From positions 186,001 through 250,000 of the forward strand of contig JAGVSM010002944.1 of the NCBI GenBank assembly GCA_022494885.1: a DNA stretch of 64,000 bases, read 5' to 3'. The position numbers and the translations under genes were made by a program. This stretch comes from Micrasema longulum. Taxonomy: Eukaryota > Arthropoda > Insecta > Trichoptera > Brachycentridae. The notes beneath the pieces were generated by a model. It saw only the letters and a program-made list of their open reading frames with translations. It made no database searches and was not told the origin of the DNA. This document shows, one piece after another, positions 42,901 to 53,114 of the stretch (position 1 is the stretch's first letter; the number at the start of each line of letters is the position of its first letter).

Positions 42901-43499
42901 CCATACTGCACAAAACGGGTAGCATAGGCAAGTAGCACCTTTGGACGAAAACAACTCAACTCAAAAAATTAGCTTTTTGGGAAACTGCAAAAGAAGAATG
43001 TAAATTGTGACACCTTCGTATTCTTTCGTCGATTGTTTCGTATTTTTCGAAGTAAGCACCAAATTTTGAGTTGAAAATTATACCGATGGCTTTCAGCTAT
43101 GAATCTATGAAAAAAAGCACAGTAAAAATAAATTGTTATAAGTTTAAACAAGACGTTTATTTAATGCGTCATTATTAGATTTAAAAAAACAAACAAAAGC
43201 ACTTTGATAATTAAGATAATGACATCATTTTTATTAGGTCAGATCAGGTCACCAAACACATGTTTTCATTTATTCACGAAATGGCATAAACATAAATAAG
43301 TCACTAAGTTTATCGATAATTTAAATAATAAAATGACATACACTTAAATAAGTCACTAAGACTATCGGTTAGTCGGAACGAAACAATCACAAAGCTGAAT
43401 TGGTCGTTTTAACATTAAAAAAATAAAATAAACGTGTCGTTTGTATCGGAATTTTTTTGACTTTTTTTATGTAAGTCTTTATAGATTTAAAAATTCACT

Positions 43500-43660
43500 A
43501 AGATAGACCAGATCTTGTCTTGAGGTAGAATTTTTTTTTTGTCCTAACTTTAATTTTATTTAGTTGTATTTTATTTTATTAGTGTCTGTATTTATTATAA
43601 GAAATTGTATATACCATCGTTAGAATGGACTGCATAAGTCCGTCAAATAAATAAATTATG
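43500..43660 (+). mobile_element. LINE 3' tail nested in family T
   Basis: CCAGATCTTGTCTTGAGGTA, GAATGGACTGCATAAGTCCG and TCAAATAAATAAATT parallel the tail of LINE family J1 (AGATCTTGTCTCGATGTCC, ATGGACAATGTCCG, TTAATAAATAAATA). Confidence 0.6.
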
Positions 43661-43935
43661 TGATTATGATTAAATTATAAATAAACTTATCAATGAAACT
43701 TCTTGGTTTAGTAGCTTTTTATTATTTTGACCAACGACCAGTCTTGATGATGCCTGCTTAGGCGAAAGTGCTCGTTGGTCAAAATAATAAAAAGTAAAAC
43801 TTAACCAAGAAGTTGCATTGATAAGTTCATTTATAATTTTATTTATAATTTTATCATAATCATTAAATATGGAGTTTTATCAAGAAATAGCAACAAAAAA
43901 CATCAAGATTAATAAATTATATGTTTGTCTGCGTT
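43660..43935 (+). mobile_element. Penelope-like palindrome with central hammerhead-like motif (family C)
   Basis: Arms TGATTATGATTAAATTATAA ... and the inverse reach from 43660 to 43868 through CAAGAAG and GACCAACGA. At the centre (43729-43780): GACCAACGA, TTGATGA core, extra T, GCCT/AGGC stem with GCTT loop, GAAAG, TCGTTGGTC. 89 bases on, the ATG at 43869 opens MEFYQEIATKNIKINKLYVC. It fits an inverted terminal repeat of a Penelope-like element followed by its ORF start, truncated after ~20 codons. Confidence 0.55.
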
Positions 43936-44169
43936 GCGTCCTTCACACAGCAATGTAAACACGACACTAATTGCGTCGCTTCCGTACTGACACGAAATCT
44001 AAATTCTCTGACTAATAAAAAGACCGATGTATCGGTTTTGTCCTATTCCCACGAATGTTGCGTTTTTTTATAATATAGAAAGATGGATAATATTCATTGA
44101 AGTCGTTTTATGATCTTAACTCATTTTAAGTAGTTTTTTTAGTTGAGTCGTTTTCGTCCTAAAGGTGCA

Positions 44170-44735
44170 AAGCAAGTGTAATAATACAAGCTGTTTTGCC
44201 TATTTTTACGAATTAAACAATAATTCAACTTCAAACATTACTTGTTGTGGTGCGACTGGCCCTCGTTAAATCGAATCTGTATTAATTTCAATTTAATTAA
44301 ACTGCAAATACCTACGCGTGCCTATCTGCAATCCATCAAACCCACGGTGAGTCAGTGTGGTTTGTTTGCTAGACGCTCCTGTTGTTCGCTTTTTATATTA
44401 TTTTTTGTTGTTATTTTAAGCTCCCGACATTGAGTAAGGTCGCAGCACTCCGCGTCCGCACATTGCAATTACCGAAACCATCCACATGACCGGGCAGATA
44501 GTCAAAATCGGATCTTCAGTCCTTTGCCAACTGAACGTTCAAGTTATGCACGTTAATATTATAATCCCTTCGTTCCATAAATATCGCAAGTAATCCATTG
44601 ATGTCGATGACGCATAATTAGATGGCAGGGGCGAATCGTCAAAATAAGCGATTATGCCCAGCTTACCATTATATTTGACTTTTTTTATGGGAAAATAAAT
44701 CAAATAATTGTTATTTATTATTTTATATTATTTTT
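44170..44735. other. Intergenic stretch, no gene supported
   Basis: Nothing recognised. The plus-strand frame 44242-44433 has no features. Confidence 0.3.
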
Positions 44736-44751
44736 TTACTTACCGCAGTTT

Positions 44752-44912
44752 CGTTGCAAAGTAGCGTGAAATTAAATGAAAGATTTGCATACATTGTTCT
44801 GAGATTGATAGATAATATGATGAATACAATATATACAAAGATGTGATTAAATTAAGTACAACACTGAATGAATTGACCGTGACATAAATTACCATGGTGT
44901 GGGTATCTGTAA
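44752..44912 (-). CDS. Candidate internal exon (splice signals only)
   Basis: Minus strand: a pyrimidine tract CTCTCTCTTTCTAAAACTTACAG precedes an open stretch (THTMVIYVTVNSFSVVLNLI, FHLISRYFATKLR) that runs without a stop into CTGCG|GTAAGTAA, a strong donor. Acceptor, open frame and donor enclose ~160 bp. The peptide is unremarkable and unrecognised, and no partner exon is identified. Chance cannot be excluded. Confidence 0.2.
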
Positions 44913-45089
44913 GTTTTAGAAAGAGAGAGAGCAAAAGCCAACTGAACCGAAGCAGACCGGGCACACGCAGATTCTGGTGAGCTTCGATCGTGCCCGACGT
45001 CGGGCAGTTCCGGTGTGTCTTGCGCGATGTTTGTCAGTGGAAAAAATACGGCCAAAGTGCGTGCCTGAAGGACTATTGTTCTTTTACAG

Positions 45090-45308
45090 GATACCGTTGA
45101 CATATGATGTATCACATATGACATGTGGCGTTCGCAGTGGCTGTTTTTGGCATTATTCATTTTAAAAGGAATCGGCCAGTGCTCGGTGTTGACAGTTACT
45201 GCTGAATGTCATGTGGTATTTGTTGATAAACTTTTGTACACGTATTGTATTAAAATAGTGTTGAATAAAGCTACGTACATCGCGTGGTTCGTAATGATTG
45301 TTGTTTGA
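45090..45308 (+). CDS. Candidate short secreted-protein exon
   Basis: TTGTTCTTTTACAG|GATACC is acceptor-like. ATG at 45123 opens MWRSQWLFLALFILKGIGQC, a textbook signal peptide (basic start, hydrophobic LFLALFIL core, small residues before Q/C), then SVLTVTAECHVVFVDKLL up to TGA at 45308. The upstream GC-richer bases (CTG|GTGAGC near 44974) offer a donor for a non-coding first exon. GTG|GTATTTG at 45212 could be the donor ending this exon. No family recognised. The composition and signals are suggestive only. Confidence 0.25.
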
Positions 45309-45479
45309 TTTGATTTTCACAGATCCACAGAAAAAATAGTCATTTATAATTATATTACTTACATATTATGTAGGTACAAATTAATGTTTTTTTTTTGTAG
45401 ATTACCTAAAAATTTATTACGGCTCGCCCCTGTTGGATAGACTCTTTTCTAGCTCGAAGAAAATGGCATTTCAATTCGT

Positions 45480-46030
45480 GGGCCTTCCGCGCCTTCATTC
45501 TCCGGGGTGAGTCGTTCTGCCTCCAAGATATTGAGATTTGTAATGCATAATTCTACACACTTTGCGGAATTGAATACCTTCAACTTTTTGTATGCGACGT
45601 AGCGAGAGGGTGCGGTAGTGTTGGGCCCTGAAAAAGCCACTCATTCACTCGTGGCGGAGAGAAAACAGAAGAAGTGTCTTCGTTACCTGAACATGGCAAG
45701 TATGGACACTGCCCTTAGCAGGACCCACCCACTGTTTATATTGATCAGTATCGCAAGTTTGCAGACCAAATGGAGTGTTGCCTCGCTTATGACGGCCTTT
45801 GAACTTCTAAATGGGTTAATTTATAATCCCCACTTTTTAAAGCGCATATATGCACCGAGCAATTACTTGAGCTAGGCAACTCAGACCATTTGTTATTTCT
45901 GAATGCGAGACCAATTTACCGTTGCAGATACCTGTGGGAAGGATATTTGTTCTTTTGAACAGGCTACAAAGAGATGTGGATGCTAGAATTACCAGTTATA
46001 GATTCTTACTCTTTGACTCTGTGTCGTAAT
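45480..46030 (+). pseudogene. LINE RT C-terminal half
   Basis: Plus-strand frame: GAVVLGPEKATHSLVAERKQ, KKCLRYLNMA, SLQTKWSVASLMTAFELLNG, LIYNPHFLKRI, then with a frame change NSDHLLFLNARPIYRC and IPVGRIFVLLNRLQRDVDAR, ITSYRFLLFDSV. It follows (E)YG.V.W.P.......(L)ER(V)Q.KFLRYL..., SL..R..VA.L...(F)KLLNG.ID.P.LL..I, R......P..R...L(L)N.L...VDA.ITSYR of Jockey/CR1-type ORF2. Frameshifts near 45880 and 45935. Confidence 0.7.
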
Positions 46031-46034
46031 GTAT

Positions 46035-46400
46035 ATTGGTGATTTCGTTGTCTCTGTTTTTTATTGACTACATTTTTATACGTCTATTATGAACGTTTTT
46101 TAGCATTTTTAAAAATAATACTCACATGTACATTGGTAAATGGCAGTTGTGTTATAATGTACACATATAAATAACGTAGTTTCATCACGATCAGACGTGA
46201 CGCTACGCAGAAATATGCCGTCGTGTATGATGCCAAAATGCTTTAATTGCACTACAACTGTGAAAAACTAAGCAGATAATATCGTTTCATTCTAAAACAA
46301 CTAAGGAATTGGTGGGTAATTACTTATATTTTTATGCACGTTTTTCAAAGTTAGTGTCGTTTTTATGTTAGCGAATTGCACAGAAATAAATGTGAGCTTA
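46035..46400. other. Intergenic stretch, no gene supported
   Basis: AT-rich, nothing recognised. Confidence 0.3.
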
Positions 46401-46404
46401 GGAA

Positions 46405-46575
46405 ATTTGAAATCGGCTAGTGTTTCGGACTCAAGGATCGAAGGTCCGTGGTTCAAATCCCACTCTATGCTAACTTGATTACCATTTTCTCATTGTGAAT
46501 TATTTACAACTCGTTGAACATAGCCCTCAAAATTAAATATTCGAGTAAATCATAAGAACGCAAATATTTCTTTTC
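46405..46575 (+). mobile_element. tRNA-derived SINE (family SINE-B), copy 1
   Basis: GGACTCAAGGATCGAAGGTC is anticodon-arm-like. The B box is GTGGTTCAAATCCCAC. The body TACCATTTTCTCATTGTGAA, TTACAACTCGTTGAACATAG, CCCTCAAAATTAAATATTC recurs inverted at 52300-52460 and 61370-61510. The A box is decayed here (ATCGGCTAGTGTTTCGG). Confidence 0.7.
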
Positions 46576-46689
46576 CATTAAAAAAATATGCATATTCCTT
46601 CTTTAGATAAATGATTGCATGTGTATCTATTTTCTAACATTTCTTTATTAACTTTAGAAGTCATAACTGCAAGCTATTATTAGTTGTAA

Positions 46690-46775
46690 ACTTTATTATG
46701 TATTTTCTTAGCAACTCTGTATTGTAAAAGCCCTCTGGGCGTTTAATGTATAAAGATTAAAAATTTAAAAACGTT
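46690..46775 (+). mobile_element. LINE 3' tail
   Basis: TTGTAAAAGCCCTCTGGGCG then TTTAATGTATAAAGATT is similar to GCCCCTTGGGCGTATTGTAAA at 31090. Confidence 0.4.
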
Positions 46776-46873
46776 CGTATACCCTTCCATGTGGGCACAA
46801 TTTAATGAATTGAAATAATTCAGAATTATTTCTAATCGACATTTACCAACACATCCTTTTGATGCTGTAATGT

Positions 46874-47140
46874 CGGCCTCGTGGTGTGATGGTCAGCGCG
46901 TTTGCCTACCATACAAGAGGTCTCGGGTTCGATCCCCGACATGGTTGATATGAAATATTTATTTTAAGGGTGTTTTACTCTAGAATATTTCATAATTCCT
47001 AGACTGGTACTTGAAGCGTGAATCCGATCATATTACTTTCATGTAACAAAAAAGATCAAGATACGCTGCGATTGGTGTACCAATGCAGTGTCCTCTGCAC
47101 CATTAGGTGCCGAAAGGAAATGATGATGATGATGACGAAT
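46874..47140 (+). mobile_element. SINE-A, best-preserved copy
   Basis: A box CTCGTGGTGTGATGGTCAGC, B box CGGGTTCGATCCCCGA. The body (ATGGTTGATATGAAATATTT, GACTGGTACTTGAAGCGTGA, AAGATACGCTGCGATTGGTG) ends in a (GAT)n tail at 47116-47138. Pol III promoter boxes look intact. Confidence 0.8.
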
Positions 47141-47171
47141 GTGAGTACGCTGATGGCCTCACATGCCGGTG

Positions 47172-47192
47172 CACACACACACACACACACAC
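47172..47192. repeat. (CA)n microsatellite
   Basis: About 10 CA units. Overlapping frames here (HTHTHT) are artefacts. Confidence 0.9.
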
Positions 47193-47194
47193 CT

Positions 47195-47585
47195 GTACTC
47201 ACCCATCCACGCGCACAGCAGTACTACAACACACGCAATTGGCCAAAATGTCACCTGTCGGTGTCGTGTGGCGCATGACGAGTCGTGACCATCCGCGGAA
47301 ACTGTCCACATCTGACACCATCTGTCTGTGAGCAGAATGCGAACTAGCTGTACCAGTGACCAGCAACAAAGGATAAATACAACAAGTGTCTAGCTGCTGT
47401 AACCATTGCTTTACACAAAGCGAAAAATTTGGTCTTCTGCCATTTTAAAGGCACGCGATCTCGAATCAAAATGCAAAGACGTATTCGTCACCAAAATTAT
47501 TTAAAATACAAAAAAAAACTTCTGTACATAGATATTTATTTATTTCAATGGCTTTTACAACATTTAAATTTTAAAAAAAAACGTA
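47195..47585. other. Intergenic stretch, no gene supported
   Basis: GC-balanced to 47400 (CATGACGAGTCGTGACC is a short hairpin), then AT-rich. Nothing recognised. Confidence 0.3.
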
Positions 47586-47660
47586 CGTTCGTCTACTCCT
47601 AGAGTATGCCTACCAAATCTGGAGTCGTTATTTTAAGAAAGAGTTGTTTAAGTGGTAGTT
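47586..47660 (+). pseudogene. Short LINE RT fragment
   Basis: FVRLLLEYAYQIWSRYFKKE resembles the RP.LEYA..VWSP segment after the RT palm. Only ~25 residues. Confidence 0.4.
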
Positions 47661-47859
47661 CCTCTAAAGAACAATTACGACCGCTTGAGAAGAAACACGG
47701 TCTGACTTTTCTTCTTACATACGTATTTTCATATTTTCTCCCTGGATTATGGCGGGAGGAGTCAGGGAAAACCCTGGGTTATAGCGCTAAAGCGGTGATT
47801 TTTTACACGCTATAGATATTTACCGTTTTCTTCGCTCAGAAAATGTCATTTTTATGCTC

Positions 47860-48060
47860 TTTCTTAATCAAATCGGTTCAGTTTTGAGGTGTGGAAAACG
47901 GGACAACGAAACGCTTATTTTAGCTAAGCATTATCAGTCTGACGCGCAATTGTCTTTTCTGCTCAGTATCGGGGAGGCATTTGCAAGAGAGGGAGAGAAA
48001 AACAATGTTCAAATACCGATTGAAGTCACCGCATTTCCCCTGAGGTAGCTTGGTTTGAGT
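47860..48060 (+). repeat. Dispersed repeat G, copy 1 (copy 2 near 62460)
   Basis: AATCGGTTCAGTTTTGAGGT then GTGGAAAACGGGACAACGA parallels TTGGTTCAGTTTTGGGGTGC GGAAAATGGAACTACGA at 62482. The plus-strand frame 47854-48048 is unrecognised. Confidence 0.45.
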
Positions 48061-48061
48061 T

Positions 48062-48490
48062 CACTGGAAAAGCTGTCCTTTTAAGCGTTACTTCCCGATC
48101 TTTTCTATCCGTTTTTTTGTTATCTTTTAATTCGATCTCATTCGAAGTTTCGGATAAACCACTTAGACGCTAACTGAATTGCGATTAGTCATTGAAAGCA
48201 TACCGGACATACAATCTGTGAGGATAGTCACTTGTTTCCATCGATTAAGTTTCTGGATGACATAGATCAGTGCTTCTTTTATTGCAAACACAACAGTATT
48301 GTACAACACAATATTGTAAACACAACAGAAATCATTGAGTTTGAGCTTTCTAGATGGATTCTTGATCTAGACTCATTCTAGATCTCTCTAACGGTACGAA
48401 TTCTCTATTATACCAACCTGTTCTAAGCAAAGATCTACAATTAAATATGTTTGTAGTGCTCCAAGTTTATAAACAATTTCACTTTGTAAT
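48062..48490. other. Intergenic stretch, no gene supported
   Basis: A short tandem duplication of AACACAAC.GTATTGTA near 48289-48325. Nothing else. Confidence 0.3.
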
Positions 48491-48495
48491 AAACT

Positions 48496-48990
48496 AAATG
48501 TTATTAAATATTTGTGTACAACCACTTACCGACTTTTCCATGTCTACCGGTTTCAAGACGTACTCGTCTTTTCTTCAGGACACCAATTAAACCAACATGC
48601 AAAACCCACTATACACCTTCACCATGGTTGTTGCACAAAAATATAAAAAACCAACACGACACGCATTTTAATAAGCGCATGCACTGGTTTTTTATATTTT
48701 TTTATATGTTTTATTGTATACTTTTTTTAAATATATTTTTATATGTTGGTTTTTTTATATTTTTGTGCAACAACTATGGTGAAGGTGTATAGTGGGTTTT
48801 GAATGTTGGTTTGCTTGTTGGTTTAATTGGTGTCCTGACGAAGAGACGGGTACGTCTCGAAACCGGTAGACATAAAAAAGTCGGTAAGTGGTTATATACA
48901 AATATTTAATAACATTTAGTTAAATGTTTGACCACAAAGTTAATGCTTTAAATATTAATAATATAATAAAACTTTAGGATAAGATCCTAA
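48496..48990 (+). mobile_element. Penelope-like family A palindrome, best copy, with two hammerhead-like motifs
   Basis: Arms 48496-48660 and 48735-48915 are inverted: AAATATTTGTGTACAACCAC, ACCGACTTTTCCATGTCTAC, CACTATACACCTTCACCATG and their inverses. Motifs at 48541-48582 (minus, CTGAAGA) and 48831-48872 (plus, CTGACGA) each have TGTC/GACA stem I, one extra A, AAGACG or GAGACG stem II with a tetraloop, GAA, palindromic ACCGGT and cleavage base A. 52 bases past the plus motif, ATG 48924 opens MFDHKVNALNINNIIKL. The ~75 bp between the arms is AT-rich. Confidence 0.6.
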
Positions 48991-48991
48991 A

Positions 48992-49540
48992 GTTTTAAAA
49001 GACTGTCATTCTTAAGTTTAAGAACTTCACAAATTTCTGGGAATTCTTTCTGTTTCTTGTGCTTTTTACAAGACATATTTATCACATATGACACCATCGA
49101 AAACCTCAAACTCTTCGTGGTTAGATTAAGACTTGAAATCAAGTATTTGGAATACAATAATATATTGGGTCCTCCATATTATGCAAATTAGCAACCAAAA
49201 TAATATACGTAATTTGAATACTTTGCTATTGAAGTGTTCATTTTTCAAGAGAACTTACATGACAGCCGCCGAACGCATTAGAAATAATTGATCAACATGA
49301 TGTCCATCGAATTTAGACATCGTTCATTGTTCTATGGCCCAACGAATTTCGCTTCCTTAGCTGTGCTGATTAAAAGAGGTGATTCGATTGAAACTTCCTC
49401 AACGGAAATAATCTTCTATCATCCTTTTGCTTAAATAGTTGCATTATACAATGAAAGGAAATAGTTATTGGCTCATCGGTAAAACGTGCCACCACTTACT
49501 AATATTATATTATATAATTCAACTATTTTTGCTGTGACCT
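48992..49540. other. Intergenic stretch, no gene supported
   Basis: Nothing recognised. Confidence 0.3.
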
Positions 49541-49569
49541 ATGCCAAATTAATGAGCACCGTAAAATAT

Positions 49570-50513
49570 ATCTACTTGTTAAGTTCTAGATGTGAAATGT
49601 CACCATGGTTGTTTAATCTATACATGGACAACTGTATGAAAGACATAGAATGTATGGGTATTGGAGCAAAAATTGATAATTTTTCAGTAAGCTGTTTGTT
49701 GTTTGCTGATGATGCAGTTGTGTTAGCAAGCAGCAACGAAGATTTGCTACAAATAGTCTCCAGAATGTATGATGTATGCCTGGCAAGTGAATTGGCGATG
49801 AACGAAAGTAAGTCGAAAGTGATGATATTTGAAAGGGCAAGTGAGGTTACTGACTGCATAATAAATGTAAACAACGAATGTCTCGAACAATTGGAAGAAT
49901 TTGTGTATCTGGAAAGTATGTTTTCAAGAGATGGAAAAGTAAAAAAAGATGTTGAAACTAGTGTGTCAACAAAATAAACGGTGTACTAATAACAGTAATT
50001 GCTAATAAAAATATGTCAATCGAAGCTAAACTGGCAGTGCACAACGGAGTTTTAGTCCCAACACTTATGTATGGAAGTGAAACGTGAAACTGACAGAGGA
50101 AGGATAAAAACCCAGTGAAATCAATGTAAATCAATTTATGACAGGGTTAAGAATCATGAAATCAGGCGAGAGTGTAAATCTGAGTCACGTATAACTAAAA
50201 AGATTAAGAAAAGGTCTCTGAGATGGTTTGGTCATGTAGAATGAATGGACGACGAAATAATGGTAAAATAAGTATATATGGCAAAAACGAGCGGTAACGT
50301 GAGACTAAGACGACCAAGGAAGACGTGGCATGATCAGATAAACCAAAATCTTAAGTCTGGTCATGTCAAAAGCAGATAGAACCGAAGGGCATGTATGACA
50401 ATATGTATGAATGTTGAAGAAGCTAGGCACGTGTGCCGGGATAGACGTGTGTGGCGGTCCATTCGCCTACCCCTACGGGGAAATGCCGTGATGGTAGTAG
50501 TAGTAGTAGTAGA
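49570..50513 (+). pseudogene. Family R LINE: RT catalytic region to 3' tail
   Basis: Plus-strand frame to the stop at 49977: CEMSPWLFNLYMDNCMKDIE, VSCLLFADDAVVLASSNEDL (catalytic FADD box), LAMNESKSKVMIFERASEVT, LEEFVYLESMFSRDGKVKKD. Past the stop the order goes on in broken frames: NGVLVPTLMYGSE-like, IRRECKSESRITKKIKKRSL, RWFGHVE (then TGA) MDDE, RPRKTWHDQINQNLKSGHVK, NRRACMTICMNVEEARHVCR, RVWRSIRLPLRGNAVM, ending in (GTA)n at 50493. The endonuclease and fingers are missing. It is the reference copy for the other family R pieces. Confidence 0.85.
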
Positions 50514-50514
50514 C

Positions 50515-51470
50515 TTCATTATCATCCAAAAATAGTCAAAGTTTTAAGAAGCAGAGGGTTTGAAATGCATGAAGTCATCTTTTAAATCTATGTAGCTTCT
50601 GTTCAGGATATTTTCTCGTGACTCGGAAACCGTGTAGCGGCACTTTTTAATTACTTACGTTCGGGTGGTTAATTTGTTTGTTCAGTTCAGACATTGCCAT
50701 TCTGAGCTGTATTGTATTTTAAATTCCTAGTCTAAAAGTTTTTTCTCAAAGTTCTTGCGAAATTTCATTTCTTCTGTGCTTGTTATTTTTTGCTCTTTTG
50801 CTTTCTCCAAATTAATTTTTTGCTGCTTTCTTGTAAATCAACAGTAATATGTTTTCGCTGGGTTCAAATTATTTCTCTCATTCCGAGATAGTTTCAGAGT
50901 ATACGAAGTGACGGGAACCAATTATAATTGATTGTCCTTGTTGTCACTCCACTCTGTCTTCGTGAGGGCGGCAAGATTATATTAAGAACAGTCTCGTCAG
51001 ACCGAATACAATCCAAACTGAGTCGACTGAGCAGAGGTGTCCACACTGTTGAGCATTAGCAGTTCACACCTTGTTTTACTATTTTGACGTAAATACGTCC
51101 ATGGAATCGGGGTTGAATGCTTGAAATCAGAACAATATCAAGACGTGGGATCATTTTGATTGCTTGTAAAATAATCACAACACCACATCGGAGACTTGGT
51201 TCAATCGTCACTCCAACCCGATTGCAATGGAAAGTTAACATTTATCTTCAATTTTATCTACAAAGTAAAATTAAGATTTCTGTACGAAAAGCACCATATG
51301 CATACATTTCTTTCATTTAAACATGTTTAATTATAGGTTGCGGATGAAGATACATTAAATGTTCATGCAAATATACTCATTTTTGTACACAAATATTTAT
51401 TTTTCTTACAGACAGTCGAAGACAACTCTGTTACTTCCTATTGCATTCGAGGCTCAGGACTTCGATTACA
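50515..51470. other. Intergenic stretch, no gene supported
   Basis: Overlapping short frames at 51056-51320 on both strands match nothing. No repeat recognised. Confidence 0.3.
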
Positions 51471-51477
51471 AACGCTA

Positions 51478-51675
51478 TCTTCATCGGTACATATCGAGAT
51501 GGTATAAAGTAAAATCGATATTCGTGCACAAAAATGTTTATATTTCTATAAAAAATTCAAATGTTTTCCTCTGTAACTTGTAATTGAACATTCTTATAAA
51601 ATAAAAAAATATATATTTTATATTTTTCATATAGAAAACATAATTTTTCTTTGTAGATAAAATTGAAGATAAATG
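51478..51675. mobile_element. Small TIR repeat (family E), copy 2
   Basis: TATCTTCATCGGTACATATC, GAGATGGTATAAAG, TTTCATATAGAAAACATAAT and CTTTGTAGATAAAATTGAAG align with copy 1 at 20731-20935. Confidence 0.55.
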
Positions 51676-51773
51676 GCAAATTCTCATTGTAATTTTTATT
51701 CTTGTGCTATGCAAGCTCCTGACGTCACTGCAACCTGTAAAGATTGTGCCGGGTCCCTGTGAATAGTTCTCGC

Positions 51774-51960
51774 CCTCCAAGCCCAGATCTATAAAGAGCC
51801 TGGCTACTGTGTGGAAGGCGAGAGTTTAAATTTTGCTAAAACTCCTCCTCCAATCCCAGATCCGTAAAGTATCGGGCTATTAAGTAGGGGGCAAGCTTTT
51901 TAACATCTTTTGGTTTGAGCAGTGGTCCCCCGAGGATAAGGCTCCTTTTATGATGTAAAT
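51774..51960 (-). pseudogene. LINE C-terminal fragment with a local duplication
   Basis: Minus strand: ILGGPLLKPKDVKKLAPYLI, ARYFTDLGLEEEF, then stop. (L/I)GGPLL.PKD...L.P..I..Y....GL is the end of RNase H-bearing LINE ORFs. Words CTCCAA(T/G)CCCAGATC occur at 51776 and 51850, an internal direct duplication of ~45 bp. Confidence 0.4.
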
Positions 51961-52299
51961 CATCACATTTACATAGTTCACATATTCACATGTGCATAGG
52001 TGTTTCCTCATCTGCACTGCAGAACCTACCTACCTAGAGAGTGGTTAGTTTGTGGGTTTTTTTTTCATGCGACTACACTTCGCTTCATATATGGCCACAC
52101 TGGTGATTAAACGTTAAATAAATACACACGTTAAACCAAACATAACGATTTTCATTTTAAACATTATGGAGACATTAAACATTACACAAAACACTTAATT
52201 AGGTTGAATGATTTATAAAACTGTTTATTAAATGAAAAAAAAACTAATACTTTTTTTAAATTTTTATTATTTTGAAAAAAATAAATATTTGCATTCTTA

Positions 52300-52462
52300 T
52301 GATTTACCCAAATATTTCATTTTGAGGGCCATTTTCAACGAGTTGTAAATAACTCACTATTAGAAAATGGGAATCGAGTTGGGGTAGAGTGGGATTCGAA
52401 CCACAGACCTTTGGTCCGTGAGTCCGAGACACTAGCCACAGGACCACAACCCTACAAGTTTT
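52300..52462 (-). mobile_element. SINE-B, copy 2
   Basis: Minus strand: AGGGTTGTGGTCCTGTGGCT, GTGTCTCGGACTCACGGACC, B box GGTTCGAATCCC, then body ATTTTCTAATAGTGAGTTAT and CAACTCGTTGAAAATGGCCC. Confidence 0.7.
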
Positions 52463-52467
52463 ATTGT

Positions 52468-52531
52468 GGATAACTTATATAGCGCCATTTTCGTAATAAA
52501 ATACCTCAAGGGCGCTTTACATGGTGATTCT
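52468..52531 (+). repeat. Short hairpin repeat (AGCGCC...GGCGCT), copy 2
   Basis: GGATAACTTATATAGCGCCA, TTTTCGTAATAAAATACCTC, AAGGGCGCTTTAC. The best of the three copies; a 6-bp stem AGCGCC/GGCGCT. Confidence 0.55.
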
Positions 52532-52559
52532 ACTGTTAAGTTAATTTAATTGAAGCTTT

Positions 52560-53100
52560 AAATTTGTAATTTGATTAAAATAATTTATTTTGTTGTTGAT
52601 TAAAATAATTTAGTTTGGTCAAGTTGTGTTGCTTTTAATTGTCAAATATCCACTTATGATTTTTATTTATATATTATTTTTACCTCTTATGTTTTGTAAT
52701 TTATATTTGTTTTAATTTTCTTATTATTATTGGCGTTTACATTTATTTTTTTATTCATAAATGGTATATTTTCTAATTTATATTCGTGCTCCAATTTTTA
52801 TTATTACCGGTATGTTTTCTAAATTGCATTAATGTTTCATTTTCTAATTAATAATGGTATATTTTTTAATAAATATTTATGATTTATTTTTTATTATTAC
52901 CTGAAAGGCTTCTTATTTATATCTATTTCATTATATATTATTTATCATTATTTTTTGAATTTTTCAAGCATCATTAAATGAAATGAAAAAACACGTGTAA
53001 AAAGAAGGTGCTTCCTAAACACAGGAATTTTCTAGCTAGTCGGGACCTTAAACAATAAACCTCTTTACATTTTAAAACTGTGAAATAAATAAATAATAAA
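52560..53100 (+). mobile_element. AT-rich LINE 3' UTR and tail
   Basis: GGAATTTTCTAGCTAGTCGG then GTGAAATAAATAAATAAT ends near 53096. It is the plus-strand equivalent of the minus tail at 10570-10720. Confidence 0.4.
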
Positions 53101-53114
53101 AAAATAAACTGAAG

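Larger units (their letters stand above)
42934..44168 (-). mobile_element. Family T TIR element, copy B, with nested insertions
   Basis: Ends GCACCTTTGGACGAAAACAA and, inverted at the right, GCACCTTTAGGACGAAAACG are ~28-bp TIRs continuing into CTCAACT. It is inverted relative to copy A at 12553-13247. Sequence between about 43500 and 43920 is absent from copy A: a LINE tail and a Penelope-like palindrome. Without them copy B would be about 0.8 kb. A direct repeat of AATAAGTCACTAAG (43304 and 43348) is a local tandem duplication. Confidence 0.7.

Noticed and set aside
46874..46945. Functional tRNA gene (A and B boxes present); same idea at 22800, 41765 and 2970
   Set aside because: The acceptor strands do not pair, and each has a long non-tRNA body with a LINE-like or GAT tail, so they are SINEs.
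47018..47331. His/Thr-repeat proteins
   Set aside because: Generated by the SINE GAT tail and (CA)n microsatellite.
49572..49874. 100- and 75-residue minus-strand proteins
   Set aside because: Shadow of the family R RT catalytic region, which is clearly coded on the plus strand.
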